Below, in pieces: positions 19,201 to 26,558 of a stretch of 64,000 nt of DNA. The notes beneath the pieces were generated by a model, which was not told the DNA's origin, did not search any database, and worked only from the letters and a program-made list of their open reading frames with translations. The translations under genes and the position numbers were made by a program. Each line of letters starts with the position of its first letter. The stretch's first letter is position 1. Origin of the DNA: Leifsonia williamsii (GTDB lineage: Bacteria > Actinomycetota > Actinomycetes > Actinomycetales > Microbacteriaceae); NCBI RefSeq assembly GCF_030433685.1, contig NZ_JAROCF010000001.1, positions 2,046,001-2,110,000 on the forward strand. Reading direction: 5' to 3'.

Positions 19201-19795
19201 GATGCCGGTCGACATCGTGAAAGTCGGCTCGGACGGAGCCACGAACGTGCCGTTGAACGGTGCGGCGTTCCTGGTGTTCCCGTTCAGCGGGTTGGACGCG
19301 CAGGCCCGCGTCGCCGTGCCGGACAGCGTGGCGCCGGTGCCCGGTGTCTGGTACAGGGTCAACCCGGCGAACGTGGCGGCGTACCAGAAGGTGCAGTCTG
19401 CGCACCCCGGCTGGACGTTGACCTTCACGGCTGACGCGGCGGTCCCGGCCGGGACGGTGCGGTTGTCAGGGCTGGTCGCGGGGACGCAGTACGCATTGGT
19501 GGAGATGGTGGCGCCGACCGGGCACGCGCTCCTGGCGGAGCCGGTCCAGTTCTCGATCGACGCGGGCAAGACCATCACCGTGGCGCAGGCGGGCTTCCAT
19601 CCGGAGGCCGTCGCGAAGAACAACCAGCTGACCATCACCGACCCGTCCACGGTCGTCCTGCCTTTCACCGGCGTCAACGCGGGCTGGCAGTACGGCTCGG
19701 CCGGAGCCGTCGTGCTCCTCCTCGGAGCGGGTGCGTACGTGCTCCTGTTGTGGAGAGCGCGGCGTTCGACGCGACGAAAGGTCGCTCAGGACTGA
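16268..19795 (+). CDS. Giant glycine-rich VaFE-repeat LPFTG surface protein, copy 1
   Basis: Wall-anchored surface protein of 1,175 aa. Long signal peptide (hydrophobic core LGMALACGIVLGGG, cleavage near ANAAT, about residue 65). A beta-rich N-terminal domain (GDQVMLIQMTGVSP, AKAWDGTTGGV) is followed by a glycine-rich region (about 257-580), two VaFE/T-Q-type repeats (about 637-865, each with GTLWDKAT and ending VAFE or VAYE), two Cna-B-like domains (E-box YQLKETQAPAGYYAL near 928), LPFTG at 1131-1135, membrane helix and basic tail. Expected wall sortase substrate; may be pilus tip or adhesin. ATG 16268 follows GAGGAAG. Confidence 0.9.
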   Translation: MNPIEKRPSRPAPAAVASRRRKQNTTHVSDRWRRSLGMALACGIVLGGGTVTEQLFAPAPTANAATAVSGIVNSYQAVSAVSGTAVTVTGSVTGAGTAFKVGDQVMLIQMTGVSPAVSGSNFGHYDNTTITAISGSTMTLAAVTATYSPSTEKVQLVRTYTDTGTTTVTGDVKAKAWDGTTGGVIAMAGDALALTKNIDASGSGFTSANPPTKAVVPTKSSGAGQTTGRGQDGRQGPPATSANSAGTGIQITAKRFGIGGGGLGGGGGTTGTSAGGGMAGGATDGNGKAAAGANGGDAIKKGLTGDETWFGGGGGAAGGGGGILGGGGGGGGLASGGGGGTDGGGSGGEWTGWEGLDKGLGSGGGASGGVGNGGNGVVGASNVSSKDSNDEGSPGGGGGSYGGGGGAASNYEGGSMGAGGGGGGSWYGGGKGGTGGNGYGFAFPSGGDGNAPVGTAVPDARNGLNPANPYLMMGGAGGTGSQEAGSSAGGAGGGVVYLDYTTITSSGGNVLSNGAAGVSPAGGGAHSGSGGGAGGQMRIRARTFSAPVKLSASGAIGGQPTANKYHAGLPGSGGGGGGIWLETATTSPTCPAPTVSNVTFAISGGQAGNTITNPKNAASTPVGGTGGDGLACVTRLKLPPTLTTVALDKADGDHLLPQSGGTVKDTLTYTDLTPGATYTAKGTLWDKATAKATSITGSTTFTADASGSGTVDVEFAVPGGNYGKSLVAFESIFDAANTVVVSHEDLADAAQTVSIAEVTTVAVDKADGDHTLTAAGGVIQDTLTYKNLVPNAPYTANGTLWDKATTTATSITATKTFTASSTGSGTVVVEFAVPSGFGGKTLVAYERIMSGSTLVANHETITDSNQTVTLQVKPLIVNKVDETGRLIGGATFQLCQEVIAQLVCTGLPGFTSTAAGVFSISSLPAGTYQLKETQAPAGYYALADPVRFTVAADGTLALLSSDPNVTLSDETITVKDVAMPVDIVKVGSDGATNVPLNGAAFLVFPFSGLDAQARVAVPDSVAPVPGVWYRVNPANVAAYQKVQSAHPGWTLTFTADAAVPAGTVRLSGLVAGTQYALVEMVAPTGHALLAEPVQFSIDAGKTITVAQAGFHPEAVAKNNQLTITDPSTVVLPFTGVNAGWQYGSAGAVVLLLGAGAYVLLLWRARRSTRRKVAQD
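17040..18003 (+). repeat. Glycine-codon low-complexity region, adhesin copy 1
   Basis: About 320 codons with dense GGC/GGT runs encoding poly-Gly blocks separated by short hydrophilic segments. Irregular, not a strict tandem repeat. Confidence 0.75.
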
Positions 19796-19812
19796 GTGCA
19801 GGACGCGTACGA

Positions 19813-19838
19813 CGGGGCCCCGCATCGCCGGGGCCCCG
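19813..19838 (+). terminator. Hairpin between adhesin 1 and oxidase 1 genes
   Basis: Stem CGGGGCCCCG (19813-19822) and CGGGGCCCCG (19829-19838), loop CATCGC. The second module copy has a hairpin in the same place with a related CCCCGCATCG sequence. Confidence 0.65.
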
Positions 19839-19929
19839 GTCGACCGACCCGTAGCCGATCGCCATCCGCGCCGAAGGGGGGCACGCGGCTGGCTACGGTC
19901 GCCTGCGGGTGTTCGAGGGAAGGAGACGC

Positions 19930-21075
19930 ATGATGCGGCGTCAGAAGGTCCGGCTGCTCTTGGCGGGCGCCGTGGTTCTATCCATCGCCGGCCCGATCGC
20001 CGGGATCCAGGTCGTCCAAGCCCTTCAGGTCTACGAGACCCCGGTGGTGAGCAAGCCGGACCCGGGAGGCGTCGCGGGGTTCGCCTTCGCCGATCGCAAC
20101 GGCAACGGCAGGCACGACTCCGACGAGCCTGCGCTCGACGGCTGGAAGGTGAGCGTCTATTCGACCGGGACGCTACCGCTGGAGACGACGAAAGCCGATG
20201 CGAACGGCGTCTTCCGGTTCTCCGAGATCGACAACATCACGCCGGGACACCCCGAGGTCCGGCTTCACGTCACGCCCGTCATGGAGGGGCGGGCTGCGCT
20301 GCCGGAGGGCGCCTCCAGCTCCCGGCTCGAGCAGAGCTTCACCGCGAGACTCGGGTCGACGGTGGAGCTCCCCGTCGCCTCGTACCGGCTGTGTCCCGAG
20401 CTCAAGGGATGCCCAGGCGTCCGCCTGCCGGACCTCAGGCCGCTCCTCGACGCGACGGGATACGACGAGAAGCTCTACCCGCCGCCGACGGCGACGTTCG
20501 TGGACACCGCGGAGAAGCCGGGCCGGGTGCTGCTCCGCTTCGCGAGCTCCAACGCGAACCTCGGCGGTCTTCTGCATCTGATGGCCGAACCGGTGAAACC
20601 GCTCGCGGACGGACGGGCGGTGCAGCAGCGCGTCTACGGCGACGGGGCCGTGTACGTGGCCGAGGCCGGGACCTTCGCGTACCACCCGACGCACCGGCAC
20701 TTCCATTTCGGGGACTTCGAGACGTACGAGCTGGTCGCCGACGATCGGAAGACCGTGTTGCGCTCGGGTGAGAAGGTGAGCTTCTGCCTGACGGACATCC
20801 TCCCCGCCGAGGGTGCGGGAGAGACGCCGAAGCGCGACGATGGCGAGCTGTTCCTCAACCTCCCGCCGCTGGAGTGCGGAGAGCACGAGCAGGGCATCAA
20901 CGCCGGCTGGTCCGACTATTACGGGCCGAGGCTTCCCGACCAGTGGATCGACGTGACGGGCCTGCCGTCTGGCCGGTACTGGGTGCGCATCACGGTCAAT
21001 CCGCAGCATCGCATCCTCGAGTCCGACTACACCAACAACGTCGCCGAGTTCCCCGTCGACTATCGGGCTCCGTAG
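19930..21075 (+). CDS. Secreted SdrD_B-like / lysyl oxidase-like protein, copy 1
   Basis: Exported 381-residue protein with a signal peptide (about 1-32). Residues 46-130 form an SdrD_B-like domain (GVAGFAFADRNGNGRHDSDE). The C-terminal half matches the lysyl oxidase family: copper site HPTHRHFH with His252, 255, 257 and 259, GEKVSFC with Lys282, DYYG with Tyr331, then QWIDVT and ESDYTNN. In animal enzymes the corresponding Lys and Tyr form the lysine tyrosylquinone cofactor. Predicted to oxidise lysine or amines outside the cell; substrate inferred to be surface protein. ATG 19930 follows GAAGGAG. Confidence 0.85.
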   Translation: MMRRQKVRLLLAGAVVLSIAGPIAGIQVVQALQVYETPVVSKPDPGGVAGFAFADRNGNGRHDSDEPALDGWKVSVYSTGTLPLETTKADANGVFRFSEIDNITPGHPEVRLHVTPVMEGRAALPEGASSSRLEQSFTARLGSTVELPVASYRLCPELKGCPGVRLPDLRPLLDATGYDEKLYPPPTATFVDTAEKPGRVLLRFASSNANLGGLLHLMAEPVKPLADGRAVQQRVYGDGAVYVAEAGTFAYHPTHRHFHFGDFETYELVADDRKTVLRSGEKVSFCLTDILPAEGAGETPKRDDGELFLNLPPLECGEHEQGINAGWSDYYGPRLPDQWIDVTGLPSGRYWVRITVNPQHRILESDYTNNVAEFPVDYRAP

Positions 21076-21314
21076 AGCGTTCACCGCAGCGGGCACGCAT
21101 GGTGGGCCGATGCGCGTAGGAGGGTCACGACCACACGTATCTCTGGCGGGACGCCGTTGCGTCCGCTCGCTTCCCGGCTGCGGGGTACCCACACCGCTCC
21201 TAGTCTCGTCGAGACCTCCGCCTTCGCGCGAGGTCATCGACGTGACCCAGGTGTCGGTCGGGAGTTCGCACGCGCCCGGCCGAAGTGTCATCGCGTGCTG
21301 CAGAGGAACCCGAA
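21076..21314 (+). promoter_or_regulatory. Spacer between module 1 and module 2
   Basis: 239 bp that should hold the promoter for the second adhesin. A GCGTAG box occurs at about 21114-21119, like those upstream of the first adhesin. A TAGTCT at about 21199 could be a -10 box. AGAGGAA (21302-21308) is the ribosome-binding site. No hairpin terminator was recognised after the first oxidase gene. Confidence 0.35.
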
Positions 21315-24300
21315 ATGAATGTGAACGACGTTGGCCGCTCCGGCCGGGCGTCCGCTCCGGCTGCCGCGCGGCGACCCCGCGCGAATCTCCTTCCGGTCGG
21401 CTGGTTGCGCCGGTCGCTGGGCATGGCGCTCGCGTGCGGCATCGTGCTGGGCGGCGGCACCGTGACGGAGCAGATGCTCGCTCCGGTGCCCGCCGCCGAA
21501 GCCGCCACCTCGGTCTCCGGCGTGGTGAATTCGTATCAGGCCGTGTCCGCGGTGTCGGGCAACGCCGTCACGGTCACCGGGGGAGTCACGGGAGCCGGCA
21601 CTCCGTTCGCCGTCGGCGACAGGGTGCTGCTCATCCAGATGACCGGTGTGTCGCCCGAGGTGCCCGGCTCCAACTTCGGCAATTTCGACGCCACCACGAT
21701 CACCGCGATCTCGGGCAGCACGATCACCCTGGCCGCCATCGCCCGATCGTACAGCCCCGCTTCGGAGAAGGTTCAGCTCGTTCGCACGTACACCGACGGC
21801 GGCACCACGACGGTGAGTGGCGACGTGAAGGCGAAGGCCTGGGACGGAATCACCGGCGGCGTCGCCTCCCTGGCGGGGCAGAGCCTCCAGCTCAACGCCA
21901 ACATCGACGCCTCGGGCACAGGGTTCACGACGGACAAGCCGCCGACCACCCAGATCGTCGGCGCGCGGTCCTCCGGACAGGGCCAGACGAGCGGCCGCGG
22001 CTTCAACGGCGCGAACTTCTCCGGCGAGTACCTCGACGACCTCGAGGACGCCAAGTTCACCGGTTCGGCCGGCGTCGGTGGCGGAGGCCAGACGGGAGGC
22101 GGCGGGGCGGCGTCCAAGTCGGGCCGAGGCGGAGTGGGCGGCGGCATCGCTGGAGGCGCTGACAGCGGCATCGATGGTGTGTACACCAAGGCCGCGGGTG
22201 TCGACGGCGGTCGCGCGAGCGGCGACCCCAAGGAACTGTGGGACAAGGGCGCCCTCGGCGGCGCCGGCGGCGGCGGTGGCGTCGTCGGCGGAGGCGGTGG
22301 CGGCGGGGCCGCCGCCTCCGGCGGTGGCGGCGGGAGCGACGGCGGCGGCTCCGCCGCCTCGGTCCTCGTCGAGTACTCGTCCAATCGGTACGGCAGCGTC
22401 ACGACGCAGCGCTCCGGCGGCGGCGGCGGCGGGGTCCGCAGCGTCGGCAACGGCGGTGACGGCCTGGCCGGCTCCTCCAAGGGGAACGAAGGCGCCGCCG
22501 GCGGTGGTGGCGGCTCCTACGGTGGCGGCGGAGGCGTCGCGGACAACTACGTCGGAGCCGGTGGCGGTGGTGGCGGCAGCTGGTTCGGGGGGAGCGCGGG
22601 AGCGCCTGGCGGCGGCCCCACCGAGTTCGGCCCGAAGCAGCCCGCCGGCGGCAACGGCAATACGGCGATCGGTGCGTCCATTCCCGATGACCGTCACTAT
22701 CTCAACGCCACGAACCCACGGCTGATGATGGGCGGTGCCGGTGGACGGGGCTCCAGCGAGCAGGGGCTGACCCTCGGCGGTGCCGGTGGGGGCATCATCG
22801 TCCTGGCCTTCGACTCCGTCTCCGCAGCAAGCAACAAGCAGATCAAGTCGAACGGGTCCGACGGTGTTGCGCCTCCCGGCGGCGGCTCCCATTCCGGATC
22901 CGGCGGAGGGGCCGGAGGGCAGATGAAGATCAGCGTCGGCAGCCTGAACACGAAGGTGACGATGTCCGCTCTCGGTGGCGTGGGCGGCGCAGCGACTGGC
23001 AACTACGACCATGGCGGTGTGCCCGGTGGCGGCGGTGGTGGCGGCGGCGTCTGGCTGGAGACCTCCACCGCCAGTTCGACCTGCCCGGCGACGAACGTCC
23101 CGAACGCGACCTTCGCACTCTCGGGAGGCTCGGGCGGTTCGCAGATGGCAGACCCGAAGACCGGTGGCCTTGCGGGTGCCGCGGGTACCGGCGGTATCGG
23201 CCTGCCGTGCGTCAGCAAGTTGAAGCTGCCGCCGACGTTGTCGACGGTCGCGGTGGACAAGGCCGACGGGGATCATGTGCTGACCCAGTCGGGTGGCACG
23301 GTCGTCGACACCCTGACGTACTCGAACCTGACGCCGGGGGTCACCTACACGGCCACGGGCACGCTGTGGGACAAGGCGACGGCCAAGGCGACCCCGATCA
23401 CGGCATCGAAGACGTTCACCGCGGACGCGTCGGGTAACGGGACGGTCGCCGTGGAGTTCACGGTCCCGAGCGGCTACGGCGGTGCGTCATTGGTGGCCTT
23501 CGAGAAGATCCTCGACGCGGCGAACGCGGTGGTGGTGTCGCACGAGGATCTGGCGGATGCGGCCCAGACGGTGTCGATCGCGGATCTCGCGACCGTGGCG
23601 GTGGACAAGTCCGATGGGGACCACACCCTGACGGCGTCCGGCGGCACCATCCAGGACACGCTGTCCTACACGAATCTGGCGCCGAACACGTCGTACACGG
23701 TGAACGGCACGCTGTGGGACAAGGCCACGACGACCGCGACGTCGATCACGGCGACGAAGACGTTCACCGCGTCGTCGACGGGCACGGGGACGGTCGTGGT
23801 GGAGTTCACGGTGCCGTCGGGCTTCGGCGGCAAGACCCTGGTCGCGTATGAGCGCGTCCTGTCGGGTGCGACGCTCGTCGCGAGCCACGAGTCGATCTCG
23901 GACAGCAACCAGACGGTCACCCTGCAGACGAAGCCGCTGATCGTGAACAAGGTCGACGAGACGGGCAGGCTGATCGACGGGGCCACGTTCGGGCTGTGTC
24001 AGGAGGTGCTGGCGCAGATCATCTGCACCGGCCTGCCGGACTTCTCCCGAACCGCGGCCGGCGTGTTCAGCATCGCCACGCTGCCGGCGGGGACGTATCA
24101 GCTGAAGGAGACCAAGGCGCCCGACGGGTATTACGCGCTGGCGAATCCCGTGCGCTTCTCCGTCGCAGGGGACGGCACGCTGACGCTGCTGTCCACGGAC
24201 CCCGACGTGACGCTGAGCGATCAGACGATCACGGTGAAGGACGAGGCGATGCCGGTCGACATCGTGAAGGTCGGTTCCGACGGCACGACCAACGTGCCGT

Positions 24301-24851
24301 TGAACGGTGCGGCATTCCTGGCGTTCCCGTTCAGCGGGCTGGATGCGCAGGCCCGCGTGGTGGTGCCGGACACCGTGACGCCCGTTTCGGGTGTCTGGTA
24401 CAGGGTCAACCCGGCGAACGTGGCGGCGTACCAGAAGGTGCAGTCTGCGCACTCCGGCTGGACGTTGACCTTCACGGCTGACGCGGCGGTCCCGGCCGGG
24501 ACGGTGCGGTTGTCAGGGCTGGTCGCGGGGACGCAGTACGCGCTGGTGGAGATGGTGGCGCCGACCGGGCACGCGCTTCTCGCGGAGCCGGTCCAGTTCT
24601 CCGTCGACGCGGGCAAGACCATCACGGTCACGCAGGCGGGCTTCCATCCGGAGGCGGTTGCGAAGAACAACCAGCTGACCATCACCGACCCGGCGTCGAT
24701 CATCCTGCCCTTCACCGGGACGGGTGCCCCGTGGCAGTACGGGGCTGCCGGGATCGTGCTGCTGATCCTGGTCGCGGCCGCGGTGCTCCTCGTCCGCCGA
24801 CGCAATGGGAATCAGCAGACACCCACCGAGCAGGCTCCGGCCACCCACTGA
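21315..24851 (+). CDS. Giant glycine-rich VaFE-repeat LPFTG surface protein, copy 2
   Basis: Paralogue of the protein at 16268 with the same architecture and almost the same length (1,178 aa): signal peptide with an identical LGMALACGIVLGGGTVTEQ core, N-terminal LIQMTG domain, glycine-rich region (about 255-580), two VaFE repeats, two Cna-B-like domains, LPFTG at 1131-1135 and a C-terminal anchor. The glycine-rich part has diverged most; a C-terminal stretch is almost identical at DNA level (24390-24577 versus 19343-19530). ATG 21315 chosen for its AGAGGAA site; a GTG at 21285 is less likely. Confidence 0.9.
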   Translation: MNVNDVGRSGRASAPAAARRPRANLLPVGWLRRSLGMALACGIVLGGGTVTEQMLAPVPAAEAATSVSGVVNSYQAVSAVSGNAVTVTGGVTGAGTPFAVGDRVLLIQMTGVSPEVPGSNFGNFDATTITAISGSTITLAAIARSYSPASEKVQLVRTYTDGGTTTVSGDVKAKAWDGITGGVASLAGQSLQLNANIDASGTGFTTDKPPTTQIVGARSSGQGQTSGRGFNGANFSGEYLDDLEDAKFTGSAGVGGGGQTGGGGAASKSGRGGVGGGIAGGADSGIDGVYTKAAGVDGGRASGDPKELWDKGALGGAGGGGGVVGGGGGGGAAASGGGGGSDGGGSAASVLVEYSSNRYGSVTTQRSGGGGGGVRSVGNGGDGLAGSSKGNEGAAGGGGGSYGGGGGVADNYVGAGGGGGGSWFGGSAGAPGGGPTEFGPKQPAGGNGNTAIGASIPDDRHYLNATNPRLMMGGAGGRGSSEQGLTLGGAGGGIIVLAFDSVSAASNKQIKSNGSDGVAPPGGGSHSGSGGGAGGQMKISVGSLNTKVTMSALGGVGGAATGNYDHGGVPGGGGGGGGVWLETSTASSTCPATNVPNATFALSGGSGGSQMADPKTGGLAGAAGTGGIGLPCVSKLKLPPTLSTVAVDKADGDHVLTQSGGTVVDTLTYSNLTPGVTYTATGTLWDKATAKATPITASKTFTADASGNGTVAVEFTVPSGYGGASLVAFEKILDAANAVVVSHEDLADAAQTVSIADLATVAVDKSDGDHTLTASGGTIQDTLSYTNLAPNTSYTVNGTLWDKATTTATSITATKTFTASSTGTGTVVVEFTVPSGFGGKTLVAYERVLSGATLVASHESISDSNQTVTLQTKPLIVNKVDETGRLIDGATFGLCQEVLAQIICTGLPDFSRTAAGVFSIATLPAGTYQLKETKAPDGYYALANPVRFSVAGDGTLTLLSTDPDVTLSDQTITVKDEAMPVDIVKVGSDGTTNVPLNGAAFLAFPFSGLDAQARVVVPDTVTPVSGVWYRVNPANVAAYQKVQSAHSGWTLTFTADAAVPAGTVRLSGLVAGTQYALVEMVAPTGHALLAEPVQFSVDAGKTITVTQAGFHPEAVAKNNQLTITDPASIILPFTGTGAPWQYGAAGIVLLILVAAAVLLVRRRNGNQQTPTEQAPATH
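22077..23050 (+). repeat. Glycine-codon low-complexity region, adhesin copy 2
   Basis: Counterpart of the glycine-rich region in copy 1. Poly-Gly blocks are kept but their order and the intervening segments differ, suggesting fast evolution. Confidence 0.75.
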
Positions 24852-24878
24852 GCCGGCGCCGCAACGGCGATACGCGAC

Positions 24879-24921
24879 CGTCGACCCTCAGGCGCCCCGC
24901 ATCGGCGCCTGAGGGTCGACG
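24879..24921 (+). terminator. Strong hairpin between adhesin 2 and oxidase 2 genes
   Basis: Perfect 17-bp arms GTCGACCCTCAGGCGCC (24880-24896) and GGCGCCTGAGGGTCGAC (24904-24920), plus one outer C-G pair; loop CCGCATC. No U-tract. Likely terminator or attenuator that sets the adhesin-to-oxidase ratio. Confidence 0.75.
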
Positions 24922-24967
24922 CGCGCCGCTTATGGTCGCAACCGCGCGACGACGAATGGAGTGAAGA

Positions 24968-26116
24968 ATGAAGGCGAACCCCGATCGCAGGCCACGGGTC
25001 GGGTCGCGGCGCAGGCTCAGGCCGATCCTTGCGATGTCCGTCGTGGTGGCCGTCGTCGTCGTGGTCGCGGGCTTCCAGGTCGTGCGGGCGTCGGCGACGT
25101 ACGCGACCCCCGAGGTGGCCGCTCCGGTCGAGGGCGGGGTCGCGGGGTTCGCGTTCGCCGACCGCAACGGCAACAAGCGTCACGATCCTGACGAGCCGCC
25201 GCTGCGGAAGACGAAGGTGAGTGTCTACTCGACCGGCAATCTGCCGCTGACGAGCGTCCGCACGGACGCCGCGGGCGTCTTCCGGTTCCCGCGGATCGCC
25301 AACGTGACCCCGGGGGAGTCGAGTGTCCAGCTGCACGTGACGCCCGTGATGGAGGGGCGCGCCGCGATCCCCGACGGCGTCGAGACACAGTTGGAGCAGG
25401 CGTTCGACGTGAAGCTCGGCGCGACGACGACGCTCGCGGTGACCTCGTACACCGCGTGCGACTCGCTCGACGACTGCCCGGGGGCGCGGTTGCCGGATCT
25501 TGAGCCGATCCTCGACGCCCCCGACGGCTACCCGAAGCCGGACAAGTACATCGTCGACACGACGGAGAAGCCGGGCCGAGTCCTCCTCCGGTTCGCCAGC
25601 GCGCTGGTCAACCACGGCGGGATGCTGCACCTCGTCGGCGAGCCCGTGAAGCCTCGGGCGGACGGCCGGGCCGTGCAGCAGCGCATCTACGGCGACGGCG
25701 TCGTGTACCTGCACGAGGCCGGGTCCTTCGTCTACCACCCCACGCACCGCCACATCCACTTCGGGGACTTCGAGCGGTACGACCTCCTGGCCGAGGACGG
25801 CACGGTCGTCCGCACCAGCGACAAGATCAGCTTCTGCCTGACCGACCTGTGGCGCGTGGAGGGCTCGCCCCCGAAGTCCGGAGACGCCTTCCTGAACCTG
25901 GCCATCCTGCGCTGCGATGCGCAGGAGCAGGGCGTGAACTCGGGCATCGGCGACTACTACGGACCCCGCCTCCCGGATCAGTGGATCGATGTCACCGGCG
26001 TGCCGTCGGGGAAGTACCGGCTGCGCCTGACCCTGAACCCCGAGCACCGGTTGCTCGAGTCGGACCTGACCAACAACTCCATCGAGATCCCCGTGGACTA
26101 CGTCTCACCGGAGTGA
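24968..26116 (+). CDS. Secreted SdrD_B-like / lysyl oxidase-like protein, copy 2
   Basis: Paralogue of the protein at 19930 (382 aa). Signal peptide with a valine-rich core ends near VRASA (about 42). SdrD_B-like domain GVAGFAFADRNGNKRHDPDE, then the lysyl oxidase-like domain: HPTHRHIH with His257, 260, 262 and 264, SDKISFC with Lys286, DYYG with Tyr331, QWIDVT and ESDLTNN. All predicted copper and quinone-cofactor residues are kept, so both copies look active. No LPXTG is present, so it is secreted rather than wall-anchored. It is followed after 31 bp by a lipoprotein gene with no terminator between. Confidence 0.85.
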   Translation: MKANPDRRPRVGSRRRLRPILAMSVVVAVVVVVAGFQVVRASATYATPEVAAPVEGGVAGFAFADRNGNKRHDPDEPPLRKTKVSVYSTGNLPLTSVRTDAAGVFRFPRIANVTPGESSVQLHVTPVMEGRAAIPDGVETQLEQAFDVKLGATTTLAVTSYTACDSLDDCPGARLPDLEPILDAPDGYPKPDKYIVDTTEKPGRVLLRFASALVNHGGMLHLVGEPVKPRADGRAVQQRIYGDGVVYLHEAGSFVYHPTHRHIHFGDFERYDLLAEDGTVVRTSDKISFCLTDLWRVEGSPPKSGDAFLNLAILRCDAQEQGVNSGIGDYYGPRLPDQWIDVTGVPSGKYRLRLTLNPEHRLLESDLTNNSIEIPVDYVSPE

Positions 26117-26147
26117 GGCGCCGACTCCACCCCTGAAAGGAACCACC

Positions 26148-26558
26148 ATGCGCATCGTCCCCCTTCTCGTCATCGGCGCGGTGACCGCCGGACTGCTCGG
26201 AGGGTGCGCTGCACCGTCGGCCCCGTCGGGCGGATCGTCCGCGACCGGAGTCCCGACGGCATCCCCGTCGAACCCTCCGCACTCGCACGGCGCGTCGGCC
26301 CCGCAGCTGGACATCTCGCTCGTCGGCGGCGCCGTCTACCCGCAGGGCGAGCGCCTCACGGTCGCTCGCGGCCAGGAGCTCACCGTGGGCATCCTCGCGG
26401 ACAATCCCGGCGAGCTGCACGTGCACTCCAAGCCGGAGCAGCACATCGCGTTCGAGGCCGGATCCACGATCCACGTAGTGACTTTCTCGGTACCAGGTGT
26501 GGTCGAGATCGAGGACCACGCGAGCGACACCGTGATCGCCCAGGTCGAGGTGAAGTGA
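26148..26558 (+). CDS. Lipoprotein with His-rich cupredoxin-like domain
   Basis: A 136-residue predicted lipoprotein: lipobox LLGGC with Cys20, a Ser/Pro linker, then a small beta-rich domain containing GELHVHSKPEQH and VPGVVEIEDHASD. The histidines and the order of strands resemble cupredoxin-like proteins, but a canonical Cys-His-Met copper loop is absent, so metal binding is only a suggestion. It directly abuts the next gene (TGA then GTG) and probably shares a transcript with the second oxidase gene. ATG is preceded by GAAAGGA. Confidence 0.75.
   Translation: MRIVPLLVIGAVTAGLLGGCAAPSAPSGGSSATGVPTASPSNPPHSHGASAPQLDISLVGGAVYPQGERLTVARGQELTVGILADNPGELHVHSKPEQHIAFEAGSTIHVVTFSVPGVVEIEDHASDTVIAQVEVK

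Noticed and set aside
16370..19405. Open frame of about 1,000 codons opposite the first LPFTG adhesin, and a similar one opposite the second
   Set aside because: Arg-rich antisense of Gly/Thr codons; no ribosome-binding site, domains or conserved start.
17040..23050. Glycine-codon repeats considered as a CRISPR array or satellite DNA
   Set aside because: Inside intact coding frames, with irregular units and no constant spacers.
14310..24851. Insertion-sequence origin of the duplicated module
   Set aside because: No transposase, terminal inverted repeats or target duplications were seen; unequal recombination is simpler.
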